Shown here piece by piece: positions 8,155-17,935 of a stretch of DNA of 64,000 nucleotides. Under the pieces are notes generated by a model, which was given only the letters and a program-made list of their open reading frames with translations, was not told where the DNA came from and made no database searches. Position 1 is the first letter of the stretch. Each line of letters begins with the position of its first letter. Where the stretch lies: NCBI RefSeq assembly GCF_043099315.1, contig NZ_CP170746.1; one strand, given 5' to 3'. A program made the position numbers and the translations under genes. This DNA comes from Chlorogloeopsis fritschii (GTDB lineage Bacteria > Cyanobacteriota > Cyanobacteriia > Cyanobacteriales > Nostocaceae).

Positions 8155-10200
8155 ATGAATTTACTATTTTTTGTTTCTCATTGGTTGATACAGAAATCAA
8201 GCAATATTTTGCTGAATAAATTGCTAAAAATGAGAAACAGACATTGGTTAATACTTGATATCATTATTTTTGCAAATACACCACTACTAGCTTTGATACT
8301 GCGTTTAGATGGAAGACTTGCCCTAGAAGCATATCTATCAGACTTAGCAGTTGCGACAATACTATTTTTGCTCGTAAAACAATTCATTTTATGGAGTTCA
8401 GGCTTTTATCGGCGTTACTGGCGCTATGCCAGCATCGAAGAACTCACATATATCGCCATGTTGATGGCAGCAGCGATAGTCATACAATCTTTTTGCTTCG
8501 ATGTCATTCATGACATCCCAAACTCTGTTTTAAGTAGGCTCCCACGCTCACTGCCATTAATTGATGGATTGCTTTCGTTTATTTTGATTGGTGGGCTGCG
8601 TTTCAGCATTAAAGCAGTAGAAAGAGCCAACCAAAAACGAGCAGCATTTAACCCCTCACAACGAGTGCTGATAGTTGGAGCAGGTAACGCCGGAGTCTCC
8701 CTACTACAAGAAATGCAAACAAATCCCCAACAGGGTTTTCAGCCAGTTGCCTTCATCGACGACGATCCCCAAAAACTACATGCACACATTCGCGGTGTTC
8801 CTGTGGTTGGCGATCGCCATAAAATACCTGATGTCGTCAAATCTCTGCAAATTCATAAAGTGATCATTGCCATGCCGACAGTTGCAGGAAAAGTGATTCG
8901 AGAAATTGTAGATATTTGCAAAGCCACCGGTATTCAAACCAGTACTTTACCAGGAATACATGAAATCCTGAATGGGCGGGTAAGAGTAGATAGTATTCGT
9001 GATGTGCGGATTGAAGATTTACTCAGGCGTGAACCAATACAGACAGATATTGGACAAGTTGCCGAGTTCTTAAAAGGCAAGAGAGTACTAATTACAGGTG
9101 CAGGCGGCTCGATTGGTAGCGAACTTTGTCGTCAAATTTATAAATGTTGTCCTGCCGAAATGATGCTGATGGGGCATGGTGAGAATTCTGTCTTCAATAT
9201 TCAACAGGAATTAGAACAACTAGTTCAAGCCCTGAAAGCGGAGGGTAAATCCGCAAGCTATGCTCCTAGTCTTCATATCTTCATTGGCGATATTCGCTAC
9301 CGCGATCGCCTCAAACACGCTTTTGAGAGATTCCAGCCAGATGTGATTTTTCATGCCGCAGCCCACAAGCACGTTCCTCTGATGGAATTAAATTCACCAG
9401 AAGCAATCACTAACAATGTGCTGGGAACAAAAAATTTATTGGATTTGGCGCTGCAATACAATATTCAACATTTTGTGATGATTTCCACAGATAAGGCTGT
9501 CAATCCTACCAATGTGATGGGAGCAAGTAAAAGAGTTGCGGAAATGTTGGTATTGCAAGCAGCTAAAAAAAGTGGCTTATCTTATGTTGCTGTGCGTTTT
9601 GGTAATGTTTTGGGTAGTCGCGGTAGTGTCGTTCCGACTTTTACAAAACAAATTTTAGCAGGAGGCCCGGTAACGGTTACCCATCCAGAAATTCGTCGCT
9701 ATTTTATGACGATTCCGGAGGCAGTTCAATTGGTGTTGCAAGCAGCGGTAATTGGGCATGGTGGTGAAGTGCTGATGCTAAATATGGGACAGCCAGTGAA
9801 AATAGTTGACTTGGCAAAGGAATTAATTCGTCTTTGTGGATATGAAGTCAACAAAGATATTGAAATCGTCTTTACTGGTTTGCGCCCAGGTGAAAAGTTA
9901 TTTGAAGAGTTGTTTATTGAAGGAGAAGAATACGAACCAACTGAGCATGAGAAATTGTTGGTTGTCAAAAATGCTAGTCGAATTGTTCCAGAAAATTTGA
10001 ATATTACTGTCGAAGATTTATGTAAGGCAGCGGCTAAAAACCATACCAATTTGATTCTATTTCTGCTTGAGCAATTAGTTCCAGGCTATAAACCCAAATA
10101 TCTAGAAAATCATCTTCTAGTAGATACAGTAACAAACAATAATTTACTCGCAGAAACAAAGGGAAACATAATAGTCAAAGTGAAGCCAAGAAGTGCGTAA
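8155..10200 (+). CDS. Membrane-anchored nucleoside-diphosphate-sugar dehydratase/epimerase (PglF/CapD/WbpM family)
   Basis: This family converts UDP-N-acetyl-hexosamines to 4-keto-6-deoxy or epimerised sugars at the inner membrane, the first step to amino-dideoxy sugars. The 681 residues start with four hydrophobic helices (about 31-150). A first Rossmann fold follows with VLIVGAGNAG (171-180), then the catalytic SDR domain with VLITGAGGSIGSE (311-323) and the active-site segment STDKAVNPTNVMGASKR (444-460), where the T-D-K and M residues replace the classical YxxxK. That pattern marks the long 4,6-dehydratase type. An internal ATG at 8230 is an alternative start. It opens the polysaccharide cluster and could supply the keto-sugar for the DegT aminotransferase at 26515. 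Confidence 0.93.
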   Translation: MNLLFFVSHWLIQKSSNILLNKLLKMRNRHWLILDIIIFANTPLLALILRLDGRLALEAYLSDLAVATILFLLVKQFILWSSGFYRRYWRYASIEELTYIAMLMAAAIVIQSFCFDVIHDIPNSVLSRLPRSLPLIDGLLSFILIGGLRFSIKAVERANQKRAAFNPSQRVLIVGAGNAGVSLLQEMQTNPQQGFQPVAFIDDDPQKLHAHIRGVPVVGDRHKIPDVVKSLQIHKVIIAMPTVAGKVIREIVDICKATGIQTSTLPGIHEILNGRVRVDSIRDVRIEDLLRREPIQTDIGQVAEFLKGKRVLITGAGGSIGSELCRQIYKCCPAEMMLMGHGENSVFNIQQELEQLVQALKAEGKSASYAPSLHIFIGDIRYRDRLKHAFERFQPDVIFHAAAHKHVPLMELNSPEAITNNVLGTKNLLDLALQYNIQHFVMISTDKAVNPTNVMGASKRVAEMLVLQAAKKSGLSYVAVRFGNVLGSRGSVVPTFTKQILAGGPVTVTHPEIRRYFMTIPEAVQLVLQAAVIGHGGEVLMLNMGQPVKIVDLAKELIRLCGYEVNKDIEIVFTGLRPGEKLFEELFIEGEEYEPTEHEKLLVVKNASRIVPENLNITVEDLCKAAAKNHTNLILFLLEQLVPGYKPKYLENHLLVDTVTNNNLLAETKGNIIVKVKPRSA

Positions 10201-10269
10201 AGCTCTTTATCTCAGCGAGTATCAGATTGAGCGATCGGAATTTATTCATGAGTATTACGTTACAAGCTT

Positions 10270-11253
10270 ATGCAAAGTCAAATCAATCAAAGTAAACTCA
10301 AACTTTCTCCAATAGTGCAATCAATGCTGCGCTGTCCTATATGTAATAGCGAGTTGGAATTGCGTAGTGGAGATAGCCACTGTATAAATCCTCAATGCCA
10401 GGCTTTATTTCCCATCAAAAATGGCATACCAATTTTGATTGACGAGAACGCCAGTATATTTTCTATTGATGACTTGGTGAAGGAACGTAACTTATTCTTT
10501 GATTTATCTCCTAAAAATAAATTTGTGGAAACTCTAAAAAAATTAGTTCCAAGTATAAGCTTAAATATTAAAGCTAAAAGTAACTATGAACATTTCCATA
10601 AACAATTGCATATGCGTTGCATACATCCTAAAGTTTTAGTGATTGGTGGTAGTATTTTAGGTAAGGGAATAGAAAAACTTGTTGCAAATCAGGATATAGA
10701 AATAGTAGAAACTGATGTTTCATTTGGATCTCGTACAACTTTGATTTGTGACGCTCATAGCATACCTTTTGCAGACCATTCCTTTGACGGTGTAATCATA
10801 CAAGCTGTATTAGAGCATGTAGTTGATCCTTGGCGGTGTGTAGAAGAAATTTACAGAGTATTAAAAGATGATGGATTGGTGTACGCGGAAACCCCTTTTA
10901 TGCAACAAGTACATGGAGGATGCTATGACTTTACTAGATTTACTCATTTGGGGCATCGTCGCTTATTTAGAAAATTTGAGGAAATTGAAAGTGGCTCAAC
11001 AGCCGGGCCGGGAATGGCATTAGCTTGGTCTTATTATTATCTATTGTTGAGTTTCACCACATCGAAATTTTTGAGAAAGTTGATGGGACTATTTGCCATC
11101 ATGACAGCATTTCCATTAAAGTATCTCGATTACTTTTTGATTCATCGCCCCACCGCTCTTGATGCTGCATCTGGTTATTACTTTATTGGCAAGAAAAGCC
11201 AAAAAATTCTGTCAGATAAAGAGTTGATTAAACTTTATCAAGGAGCTTGCTAA
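10270..11253 (+). CDS. SAM-dependent methyltransferase with zinc-ribbon N-terminus
   Basis: The 327-residue protein begins with a Trm112-like cysteine ribbon (residues about 16-55: RCPICNSELELRSG, HCINPQCQALF, IKNGIPILID). A class I methyltransferase core follows with VLVIGGSILGKGIEK, DAHSIPFADHSFDGVIIQAVLEHVVDPWRCVEEIYRVL and YAETPF. It probably methylates a sugar or lipid-linked intermediate of the polymer made by this cluster; the acceptor cannot be read from sequence. The gene is 69 bases from the dehydratase and reads directly into the flippase gene, consistent with an operon. Confidence 0.85.
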   Translation: MQSQINQSKLKLSPIVQSMLRCPICNSELELRSGDSHCINPQCQALFPIKNGIPILIDENASIFSIDDLVKERNLFFDLSPKNKFVETLKKLVPSISLNIKAKSNYEHFHKQLHMRCIHPKVLVIGGSILGKGIEKLVANQDIEIVETDVSFGSRTTLICDAHSIPFADHSFDGVIIQAVLEHVVDPWRCVEEIYRVLKDDGLVYAETPFMQQVHGGCYDFTRFTHLGHRRLFRKFEEIESGSTAGPGMALAWSYYYLLLSFTTSKFLRKLMGLFAIMTAFPLKYLDYFLIHRPTALDAASGYYFIGKKSQKILSDKELIKLYQGAC

Positions 11254-11273
11254 AGTTAGGAAGTTTTGCAGTA

Positions 11274-12539
11274 ATGGAACAAATTAAACCACTCACGCTA
11301 CGTCATAACTTTTCTTGGACTTTCATTGGTAATGCTGTCTATGCAGCTTGTCAGTGGGGAATGCTGGTGGTGCTGGCTAAACTTGGTAGCCCTGAAATAG
11401 TAGGGCAGTTTACCTTGGGGTTGGCGGTAACGGCACCTGTATTCATGTTTACCAATCTCCAGTTGCGAAGTATTCAAGCGACAGATGCAACGAAACAGTA
11501 TCTCTTTAACGATTACTTAGAACTGAGATTGATTGGCACAGGATTAGGATTGGTAGCGATCGCAATCATTACTTTCTTAGCAAAATACCCTTGGGAAATA
11601 TCGCTAGTTATTTTGTTGGTAGGTTTAGCAAAGGCATTTGAATCAATCAGTGACATCTATTATGGTTTGCTCCAGCAACACGAACGCATGGATCGCATCG
11701 CCATATCCTTGATGATTAAAGGGCCTTTATCATTGATACTACTGGGAATAGGAGTGTATCTATCGAGTGGTGTTGTGTGGGGAGTAGTTGGATTAGTATT
11801 TGCCTGGTTTGTAGTTTTATTTGTTTATGACATTCCTAATGGCGTTTTAATACTCAACTCCATACCAAAATCTCGTTGGCATCTTGTCACTCTGAAAAAT
11901 TTGGTATGGCTGTCTTTACCTTTGGGGTTGGTGATGATGCTGATTTCACTCAACACCAACATTCCCCGCTACTTTATTGAGCAATATTTGGGTGAACGGG
12001 AACTGGGAATTTTTGCAGCCATAGCTTACTTGATGGTGGTAGGAAGTATGGTTGTCAATGCCTTAGGACAGTCAGCAAGTCCTAGATTAGCCAAATATTA
12101 CGCTGTGGGAAATACCATAGCTTTTCAGAGGCTATTGTTAAAGCTAGTAGGAATTGCCGTACTGCTGGGCGGAGGTGGTGTTTTGGTGGCTCTAATAGGT
12201 GGTGAGCAAATCTTAACTCTGTTGTATCAACCTGAGTACGCTCAACATACAAGTTTATTTGTTTGGTTAATGATTGCTGCCGGGATTGGTTACGTATCTT
12301 CTTTCATTGGATATGCGATAACGGCAGCCCGATACTTTCGCATCCAATTACCTTTGTTTGCTGCTGTCACAACTACTTCAGCTATAACTTGTCTGTGGTT
12401 ACTACCTAAGTTGGGATTGCTAGGGGCAGCGATCGCGCTAATTATTGCAGCCATTGTTCAAGTTATCTGCAGTTTGGCAGTAATCATTCATGCACTGCAT
12501 AAATCCCATCCATCTGTTGAATTGATTGAAAACAAGTAA
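11274..12539 (+). CDS. Polysaccharide flippase (Wzx-like, MATE/MOP superfamily)
   Basis: The product of about 421 residues is almost wholly hydrophobic, with roughly 12-14 predicted transmembrane helices. It starts with TLRHNFSWTFIGNAVYAACQWGMLVVLAKLG, the characteristic beginning of O-antigen and repeat-unit flippases, and contains FIEQYLGERELGIFAAIAYL. It would move undecaprenyl-linked repeat units across the inner membrane. The frame opens at TTG 11247, overlapping the methyltransferase, but ATG 11274 with AGGA about 12 bases upstream is preferred. It fits with the polymerase at 15164 and the chain-length kinase at 27902 as a Wzx/Wzy pathway. Confidence 0.9.
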   Translation: MEQIKPLTLRHNFSWTFIGNAVYAACQWGMLVVLAKLGSPEIVGQFTLGLAVTAPVFMFTNLQLRSIQATDATKQYLFNDYLELRLIGTGLGLVAIAIITFLAKYPWEISLVILLVGLAKAFESISDIYYGLLQQHERMDRIAISLMIKGPLSLILLGIGVYLSSGVVWGVVGLVFAWFVVLFVYDIPNGVLILNSIPKSRWHLVTLKNLVWLSLPLGLVMMLISLNTNIPRYFIEQYLGERELGIFAAIAYLMVVGSMVVNALGQSASPRLAKYYAVGNTIAFQRLLLKLVGIAVLLGGGGVLVALIGGEQILTLLYQPEYAQHTSLFVWLMIAAGIGYVSSFIGYAITAARYFRIQLPLFAAVTTTSAITCLWLLPKLGLLGAAIALIIAAIVQVICSLAVIIHALHKSHPSVELIENK

Positions 12540-12653
12540 GTAGCCGTCATGAACTGCGTACACAATAACGCATGAAAAAAACTTTATTACCTTCTGCCTT
12601 CTACTTAATACCTTTCAGACAATGAACATAATTTCCAATCAAGGAGACACACT

Positions 12654-13763
12654 ATGGAAATTAAAAGGATTTTAGTCACCGGTGCTCATGAATTTGTAAA
12701 TCGTCGTCAAGGTTTATTTGAAGTATTGTCTTCATACTTTGATTGTGTGGAATGTTTGCCATCGGGAGAATTACATCGACTCAAAGCATTAGATATATTA
12801 ACGAGAGGCTATTACAAAATATTGCAGCGATTTTCTCCAATTACGGTAAGTAGATTCTGGAAAAACAAAAACACTTTTATTACTAGGTCACGCAACACAG
12901 AGCGTAAAATTAGGCAACTAGAATATGTTCCAGATCTTGTGTTTCATATCTTCGGTATGTTTAACCCATTTTGGGATAAATTTGATATTCCTTATGTGAT
13001 GTATTTAGATTATACGATGGCATTAGCTCACAAAAAATGGTTACCTTGGGCACCTTTTCACGACAACCAAGAATATACTGCTTGGGTAGAATGTGAAATG
13101 ACAGCATACCAAAGAGCTAGGCATATTTTTACTTTGGGTAACATAGTCAAAACATCCTTAATAGAAGACTATGGTATCAAGCCTGAAAAAATTACTGTTG
13201 TTGGTTCTTCAAGTCGTTCTCAAAAACTGTATGAAGGAGAAAAAACTTTCGGAACTAAACAAATTTTGTTTAATGGATCGGATTTTGAAAGAAAGGGTGG
13301 AGATGTGGTTTTGGCGGCATTTAAACAGGTAAAAAAAGTATTACCTGAAGCCAAATTAGTAATCATCGGCAAAAAATTAGATCTACATGAGGATGGTGTT
13401 TTTAATCCGGGATACATTTTATCTTCTTCCGAGAAACAAAATCTTTTTCTAGAATCAGATTTAGTAGTTGCACCCGCTTACTGTGAACCCTATGGACTGT
13501 TTTTAGTAGAAGCTTTCAATTATGGAGTTCCCTGCATTATCGCAAATAACGATGGGATGCCTGACATTGTTGATAATGGAGTAAATGGTGTTGTTATTGC
13601 ACAACCAAATTCTGATATTCTGGCTGAGAAAATCATACATCTATTAAGTGACATTCCTGTATTAAAAACCATGTCAAAAAATGCACGTTCCAAAGTAAAA
13701 ACTCAATTAAACTGGAATGTTATAGGTGAGAAAGTATCACAGGTATTATCTACCATTACCTAG
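12654..13763 (+). CDS. Glycosyltransferase, GT4-like (GT-B fold)
   Basis: The 369-residue protein ends in a typical GT-B donor-binding half: QILFNGSDFERKGGDVVLAAFK, AKLVIIGKKL, then APAYCEPYGLFLVEAFNYGVPCIIANNDGMPDIV with the ExxxxxxE motif around EPYGLFLVE. The N-terminal acceptor half is divergent. It is preceded by AAGGAGACACACT, a near-perfect ribosome-binding site. The donor and linkage are unknown. The gene is AT-richer than the housekeeping genes, as is common for polysaccharide loci. Confidence 0.9.
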   Translation: MEIKRILVTGAHEFVNRRQGLFEVLSSYFDCVECLPSGELHRLKALDILTRGYYKILQRFSPITVSRFWKNKNTFITRSRNTERKIRQLEYVPDLVFHIFGMFNPFWDKFDIPYVMYLDYTMALAHKKWLPWAPFHDNQEYTAWVECEMTAYQRARHIFTLGNIVKTSLIEDYGIKPEKITVVGSSSRSQKLYEGEKTFGTKQILFNGSDFERKGGDVVLAAFKQVKKVLPEAKLVIIGKKLDLHEDGVFNPGYILSSSEKQNLFLESDLVVAPAYCEPYGLFLVEAFNYGVPCIIANNDGMPDIVDNGVNGVVIAQPNSDILAEKIIHLLSDIPVLKTMSKNARSKVKTQLNWNVIGEKVSQVLSTIT

Positions 13764-14028
13764 TACCAAAAAACCAGAATAATGAAGTTTTTGTCTTGGT
13801 TAAGAACTTCCAAATAAAAAAACACTCAACCACCTAACGCAATAACCTCTCTGTTCCTCATTTCTCCGTGTTCTCAGCGTCTCTGTGGTTATTATTTGGA
13901 TAATTTATTTCTTGGAAATCCCTTAACAGTAGTTTAGTTATCACTTGTTTTTATTTGCGAGAGGGGCGCGATCGCGCTATTGATGCACTATACAACCGAC
14001 ATGAGTATACAGGGAGAGAATTAAAATC

Positions 14029-15189
14029 ATGACCTTAGGGGACAAATCTTCGATACGTATCCTGCATGTGGTTGGAGGAATGAACCGGGGTGGCATCGAA
14101 ACTTGGCTAATGCATATTTTGCGGCACATCGATCGCGATCGCTTCCAAATGGATTTTCTCGTTCACACTAATCAACTCTGTGCTTACGATCAAGAGATTC
14201 GCACCTTAGGTAGTCAAATTATCCCTTGTCCTCTGAATCGCTTGCAGCCTTGGAATTACGCTGCTAATTTCCGGCGAATCTTACAAGTGTATGGCCCTTA
14301 TGACATTATTCACAGTCACGTTCATCACTTTAGTGGTTACATTCTCCGTTTAGCTCACAACTCAGGAATACCTATCCGTATTGCCCATAGCCACAATAAT
14401 ACCTCTTGGGTTGAAGCTAAAGCTAAATGGCATCGACGTTTGTATCTAGATTTGATGAAAGCTTGGATTGCCCGCTATGCAACCTTAGGTTTTGGATGCA
14501 GCCGTCAAGCAATAGTAGATCTATTCGGTTCTACTGGGAATACCCATCTCCATCAACAAATTCTTTACTGCGGAATTGACTTGGCTTCATTCCGAGATTC
14601 TGTTGATTTAGTTACTGTTCGTTCTGAACTAGGGATTCCGAAAGATGCCTTTGTCATCGGGCACGTTGGTAGATTCGAGCCACAAAAGAACCATGCATTT
14701 CTCTTGGAAATCGCCGCAGAAGTTGCCAAACGAGAACCAAAGATGCACCTTTTACTAGTGGGTGTTGGCTCTTTACGCTCTGACATAGAAAAGAAAATAG
14801 CTCAACTGGGCTTAAGCGATCGCGTTATCTTCGCAGGCAGCCGATCTGATGTACCACGATTGATGCAGGGTGCTATGGATGTCTTCGTCTTGCCATCTCT
14901 GTATGAGGGATTAGGCTTAGTGTTAGTTGAAGCACAAGCAGCGGGATTACCCTGTATCTTTTCGGATGTGATTCCAGAGGAAGCAGATGTAGTCAAGCCT
15001 TTAGTGAAGCGAATCTCTTTGTCACAATCTGCCTCTGCCTGGGCAGAAGCAGTTTTAACAGTACCAAATAATGCATCAATTCTTACTAGAATAGATGCCC
15101 TAAACATTGTCGAAAAGAGCGCTTTCAATATTGAGACAAGTATAAAAAAACTGTTAGAAGTCTATGAAATTAACTTCTCAAAATGCTAA
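14029..15189 (+). CDS. Glycosyltransferase family 4 (GT1-domain)
   Basis: The 386 residues include the acceptor-domain start IRILHVVGGMNRGGIETWLMHIL and the donor-domain hallmarks VIGHVGRFEPQKNHAFLLEIA, HLLLVGVGSLRSDIEKKI and FVLPSLYEGLGLVLVEAQAAGLPCI. The closest functional types are capsule and EPS galactosyl or glucosyl transferases of the EpsF kind. A HIP1-rich stretch is present near the start. The last 26 bases overlap the polymerase gene that follows, indicating translational coupling of a transferase and the polymerase. Confidence 0.93.
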   Translation: MTLGDKSSIRILHVVGGMNRGGIETWLMHILRHIDRDRFQMDFLVHTNQLCAYDQEIRTLGSQIIPCPLNRLQPWNYAANFRRILQVYGPYDIIHSHVHHFSGYILRLAHNSGIPIRIAHSHNNTSWVEAKAKWHRRLYLDLMKAWIARYATLGFGCSRQAIVDLFGSTGNTHLHQQILYCGIDLASFRDSVDLVTVRSELGIPKDAFVIGHVGRFEPQKNHAFLLEIAAEVAKREPKMHLLLVGVGSLRSDIEKKIAQLGLSDRVIFAGSRSDVPRLMQGAMDVFVLPSLYEGLGLVLVEAQAAGLPCIFSDVIPEEADVVKPLVKRISLSQSASAWAEAVLTVPNNASILTRIDALNIVEKSAFNIETSIKKLLEVYEINFSKC

Positions 15190-16570
15190 TACTAATTCTT
15201 TCTCCCAGTTTTTGTTGGAACTACCTTTCTGGTTAAGTTTTTCTTATTGGTCATTGCTAGCAGATACTGCAACTCCAAAGTTCGATTTTTTATCTATACC
15301 TGTCAATGCTAAAGATTTAGTTCTAGTTGGAGTTGCTTTTTTCTACTTATTACTACTCGCACTTACCAATTTTGGCAGTACCAAAGATAGACCATGGAAT
15401 TGGCATTGTCACTTACCAATCTTGACAGTTTGTTTACTGTTTTACGCTGCAGTATCCATACAAAGGAGTGGTATAGATGCCAGCAATGCTAGAGCAATGA
15501 CATACACTTTAGTTTTGACAGCATCTGCCTTTTTACTTGGCTATATTCTCCTGGCAAGAAAATCTATTACATCTGTGCGCTCATTTTTATGGCGACTGAC
15601 AGTAATCATAGCTGCGTTAGGGTTACTCTACTCAGCAGCTTCTTTATTCTCCTTGGGCATGGGAGACGTGAGAGCCGATTTGAATGCGGGAGGAAGTGAA
15701 TTTGGGATAGTACGCGTACAAGGGCCTCTTTTTGGCTCTGCTACTGGACATTTCATTTTATTGCCAGCTTTAGCTTTTGCCATTCAAGAGTTCATGCAAA
15801 GTCATACTCGACGTTTATTTAAATTGGCAGTTGTCATGGCTCTAACACTGACTATTATTGGTCTTGGTTCACGAGCTGCTCTATTAGTTATGGGTTTATT
15901 CTTTTTATGTTTAATCTTATTCATGAAAAATAAAAAGCAAGCAATAATCGCTGCTATAATGATGATTATTTTAATCTCTACAGCTACAACAATTATTTAT
16001 TCAAAAGCGAGTAGCGATCGCATTAAATCTTTTGAAGATACAACTCGTTCAGATACACACTTAACTTCTTTTCAAATTATTAGTCATCGCAATACAGAGC
16101 TTAACATTACTGGTTCTGGTTATGGCTCTTATTGGTCTTGGTATCTTACAGATATGGATGACATGAGGGTTGGTTTCATGAATGGCGCTCCCATCATTTT
16201 AGTATATCCTTATGGATATTTGCTCTATCATCCTCACTCTACTTTTCTGTTATGTGTTGTCGAATTAGGAATTCCAGGTTTAATTTATTTTATTATCCTG
16301 TGGATTGTTTTAATTAGGCTTCTCCTTCGCAATTACCAGGGAATTAAATCGGCTATTTTTAATTGTGGAATTTTTGCTTCGGGATTTTCAATGTTTTTTG
16401 ACTTTTTTATTTTCAAAAATGCCCAAGTTAATATGATTTGGTGGATTTACTTATTTGGTGCTCTAGCATTAAATGTCAGTGTAGTTAGTGTACACAAAGA
16501 TAATAAATTGGCAGAAAGCAAGTTGCTTAAATTTGAAAAACAAAAATTGTTAATGTCAAAAGCCAAATAA
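15164..16570 (+). CDS. O-antigen ligase/polymerase family membrane protein (Wzy/WaaL-like)
   Basis: The protein has 468 residues and about 10-12 hydrophobic segments. A large non-membrane loop after residue 285 carries SFQIISHRNTELNITGSGYGSYW, the region that precedes the PHxxxL-type motif in this family (here YHPHSTFLLCVVELGIPGLI). It would polymerise lipid-linked repeat units on the periplasmic face, or ligate a finished chain. The gene starts within the preceding glycosyltransferase gene. Sequence alone cannot separate Wzy from WaaL, but presence in a Wzx/PCP cluster favours a polymerase. Confidence 0.85.
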   Translation: MKLTSQNANTNSFSQFLLELPFWLSFSYWSLLADTATPKFDFLSIPVNAKDLVLVGVAFFYLLLLALTNFGSTKDRPWNWHCHLPILTVCLLFYAAVSIQRSGIDASNARAMTYTLVLTASAFLLGYILLARKSITSVRSFLWRLTVIIAALGLLYSAASLFSLGMGDVRADLNAGGSEFGIVRVQGPLFGSATGHFILLPALAFAIQEFMQSHTRRLFKLAVVMALTLTIIGLGSRAALLVMGLFFLCLILFMKNKKQAIIAAIMMIILISTATTIIYSKASSDRIKSFEDTTRSDTHLTSFQIISHRNTELNITGSGYGSYWSWYLTDMDDMRVGFMNGAPIILVYPYGYLLYHPHSTFLLCVVELGIPGLIYFIILWIVLIRLLLRNYQGIKSAIFNCGIFASGFSMFFDFFIFKNAQVNMIWWIYLFGALALNVSVVSVHKDNKLAESKLLKFEKQKLLMSKAK

Positions 16571-16609
16571 TTGAAATTAATATTTGCCAAGCATTATTTG
16601 TTTACCTAG

Positions 16610-17935
16610 ATGTTATCTAATTACTATGGAATAAATATGAGTTATCAAGAAGAATTAGTCTTAGCACTCCATAATTATCACCGTAATTTCAGTTTTCCAC
16701 GCATTTCTGCAAATACGATCCGTCGAACGCTCTTTTTAGGTTTCATACTCGTGATGCTTTCAGTCATGATGCACCTGTCAACAGCATCGGTACAATCCCA
16801 AGCAACCACAAAAAAATTGATTCAGTCTGGCTGGGATATGCCAACCCCTAAATTTTTCCGAGAGCATATCAAGCAGATGGAGCAGCGTCCGTTTGATGGC
16901 GTAATTATTAAACTCAATGCGGGTAAAGAAGTTTTTAAGAAAAAGCCCTATCCGGATACAGTATTTACGCAAGACCGAAAAGACCTTGCTGCTATAAAAT
17001 CCTCCAAACTCGCTAATAACTTTATAGTGATGTGGTCTGCTATTGAGGAAGGGTGGGACTGGTTCAACGATGATGATTGGGCTGCTGCTGAAAAGAACAT
17101 TCAAAACTTTGCCAAATCTGCTAAAGCTGGTCGCTTTAAAGGCATCGCCTTCGATCTAGAGCCTTATGGTTATACCCCGTGGCACTATGAAGTGCAGCCC
17201 CAACACGATAACAAGACATTTCAAGAGTATCAACGGCAGGTGCGAAAGCGCGGTGCCCGGTTTATGAGAGTGTTGCAAACAACGCAACCTCAAACTGAGG
17301 TATTAACACTTGGGCTTTTCAGTTGGATGAAAGCTTTATTGGCAGAGACAACCGATCCGGCAAAGTTGCAGCAGAAACTAGTCAACGATAAATATGGACT
17401 ATGGCCAGCCTTTGTCAACGGAATGCTGGATGCAGCGCGACCTGGTTCTGTCATCATTGATGGCAACGAAGGTGCATACTACTTTTATCGTGCAGCTTGG
17501 TTTGCAGGTATGCGTGACCTAATCCGCAAAGATGCACGGGCGTTTGTCGATCCGGCGAACCGCAAGAAGTATGACAACCAAGTGAAGATTGGTCAAGCAG
17601 TCTATATGGATCTTGTGCTAGATCTGTTTGAGAAGCCCGCTAACAACGCTAAAAACGCCTGGTATGGGATGAGAATGCCGCATTTTCTCTCACCAAATGA
17701 CCGACTGCAATTGTTAGAGCACAACATCTACCATGCACTCAAAAATACAGACAAGTATGCATGGGTTTGGGGTGAAAGAATGGATTGGTGGCAAAACCGC
17801 ATTCCCAAAGGTGCAGAGGATGTAATCCGGCGTGCCAAAGCAAAAATTCAAAAAGGAAAGCCGCTTGGGTTTGACATTGATGTCGCCACCACAAAAGCGC
17901 TGAATAAGTGTAAAGCTATCAATTCGGAATGCTGA
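16610..17935 (+). CDS. Secreted or membrane-anchored protein of unknown function, possible glycosidase-like barrel
   Basis: The 441-residue protein has one hydrophobic segment near residues 43-60 (TLFLGFILVMLSVMMHL), probably a signal anchor. The remainder is a soluble domain with alternating strands and helices: FDGVIIKLNAG, FIVMWSAIEEGWDWF, FKGIAFDLEPYGYTPW and TEVLTLGLFSWMKAL. Then come SVIIDGNEGAYYFYRAAWFAGM and YAWVWGERMDWW. The strand-end acidic residues (FDLEPYGY, DGNEGAYY, WGERMDWW) look like a TIM-barrel glycoside hydrolase, but no family is recognised. An ATG at 16637 is an alternative start. It lies between the polymerase and a glycosyltransferase, overlapping the latter by 7 bases, so it likely processes or trims the same polymer. 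Confidence 0.75.
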   Translation: MLSNYYGINMSYQEELVLALHNYHRNFSFPRISANTIRRTLFLGFILVMLSVMMHLSTASVQSQATTKKLIQSGWDMPTPKFFREHIKQMEQRPFDGVIIKLNAGKEVFKKKPYPDTVFTQDRKDLAAIKSSKLANNFIVMWSAIEEGWDWFNDDDWAAAEKNIQNFAKSAKAGRFKGIAFDLEPYGYTPWHYEVQPQHDNKTFQEYQRQVRKRGARFMRVLQTTQPQTEVLTLGLFSWMKALLAETTDPAKLQQKLVNDKYGLWPAFVNGMLDAARPGSVIIDGNEGAYYFYRAAWFAGMRDLIRKDARAFVDPANRKKYDNQVKIGQAVYMDLVLDLFEKPANNAKNAWYGMRMPHFLSPNDRLQLLEHNIYHALKNTDKYAWVWGERMDWWQNRIPKGAEDVIRRAKAKIQKGKPLGFDIDVATTKALNKCKAINSEC

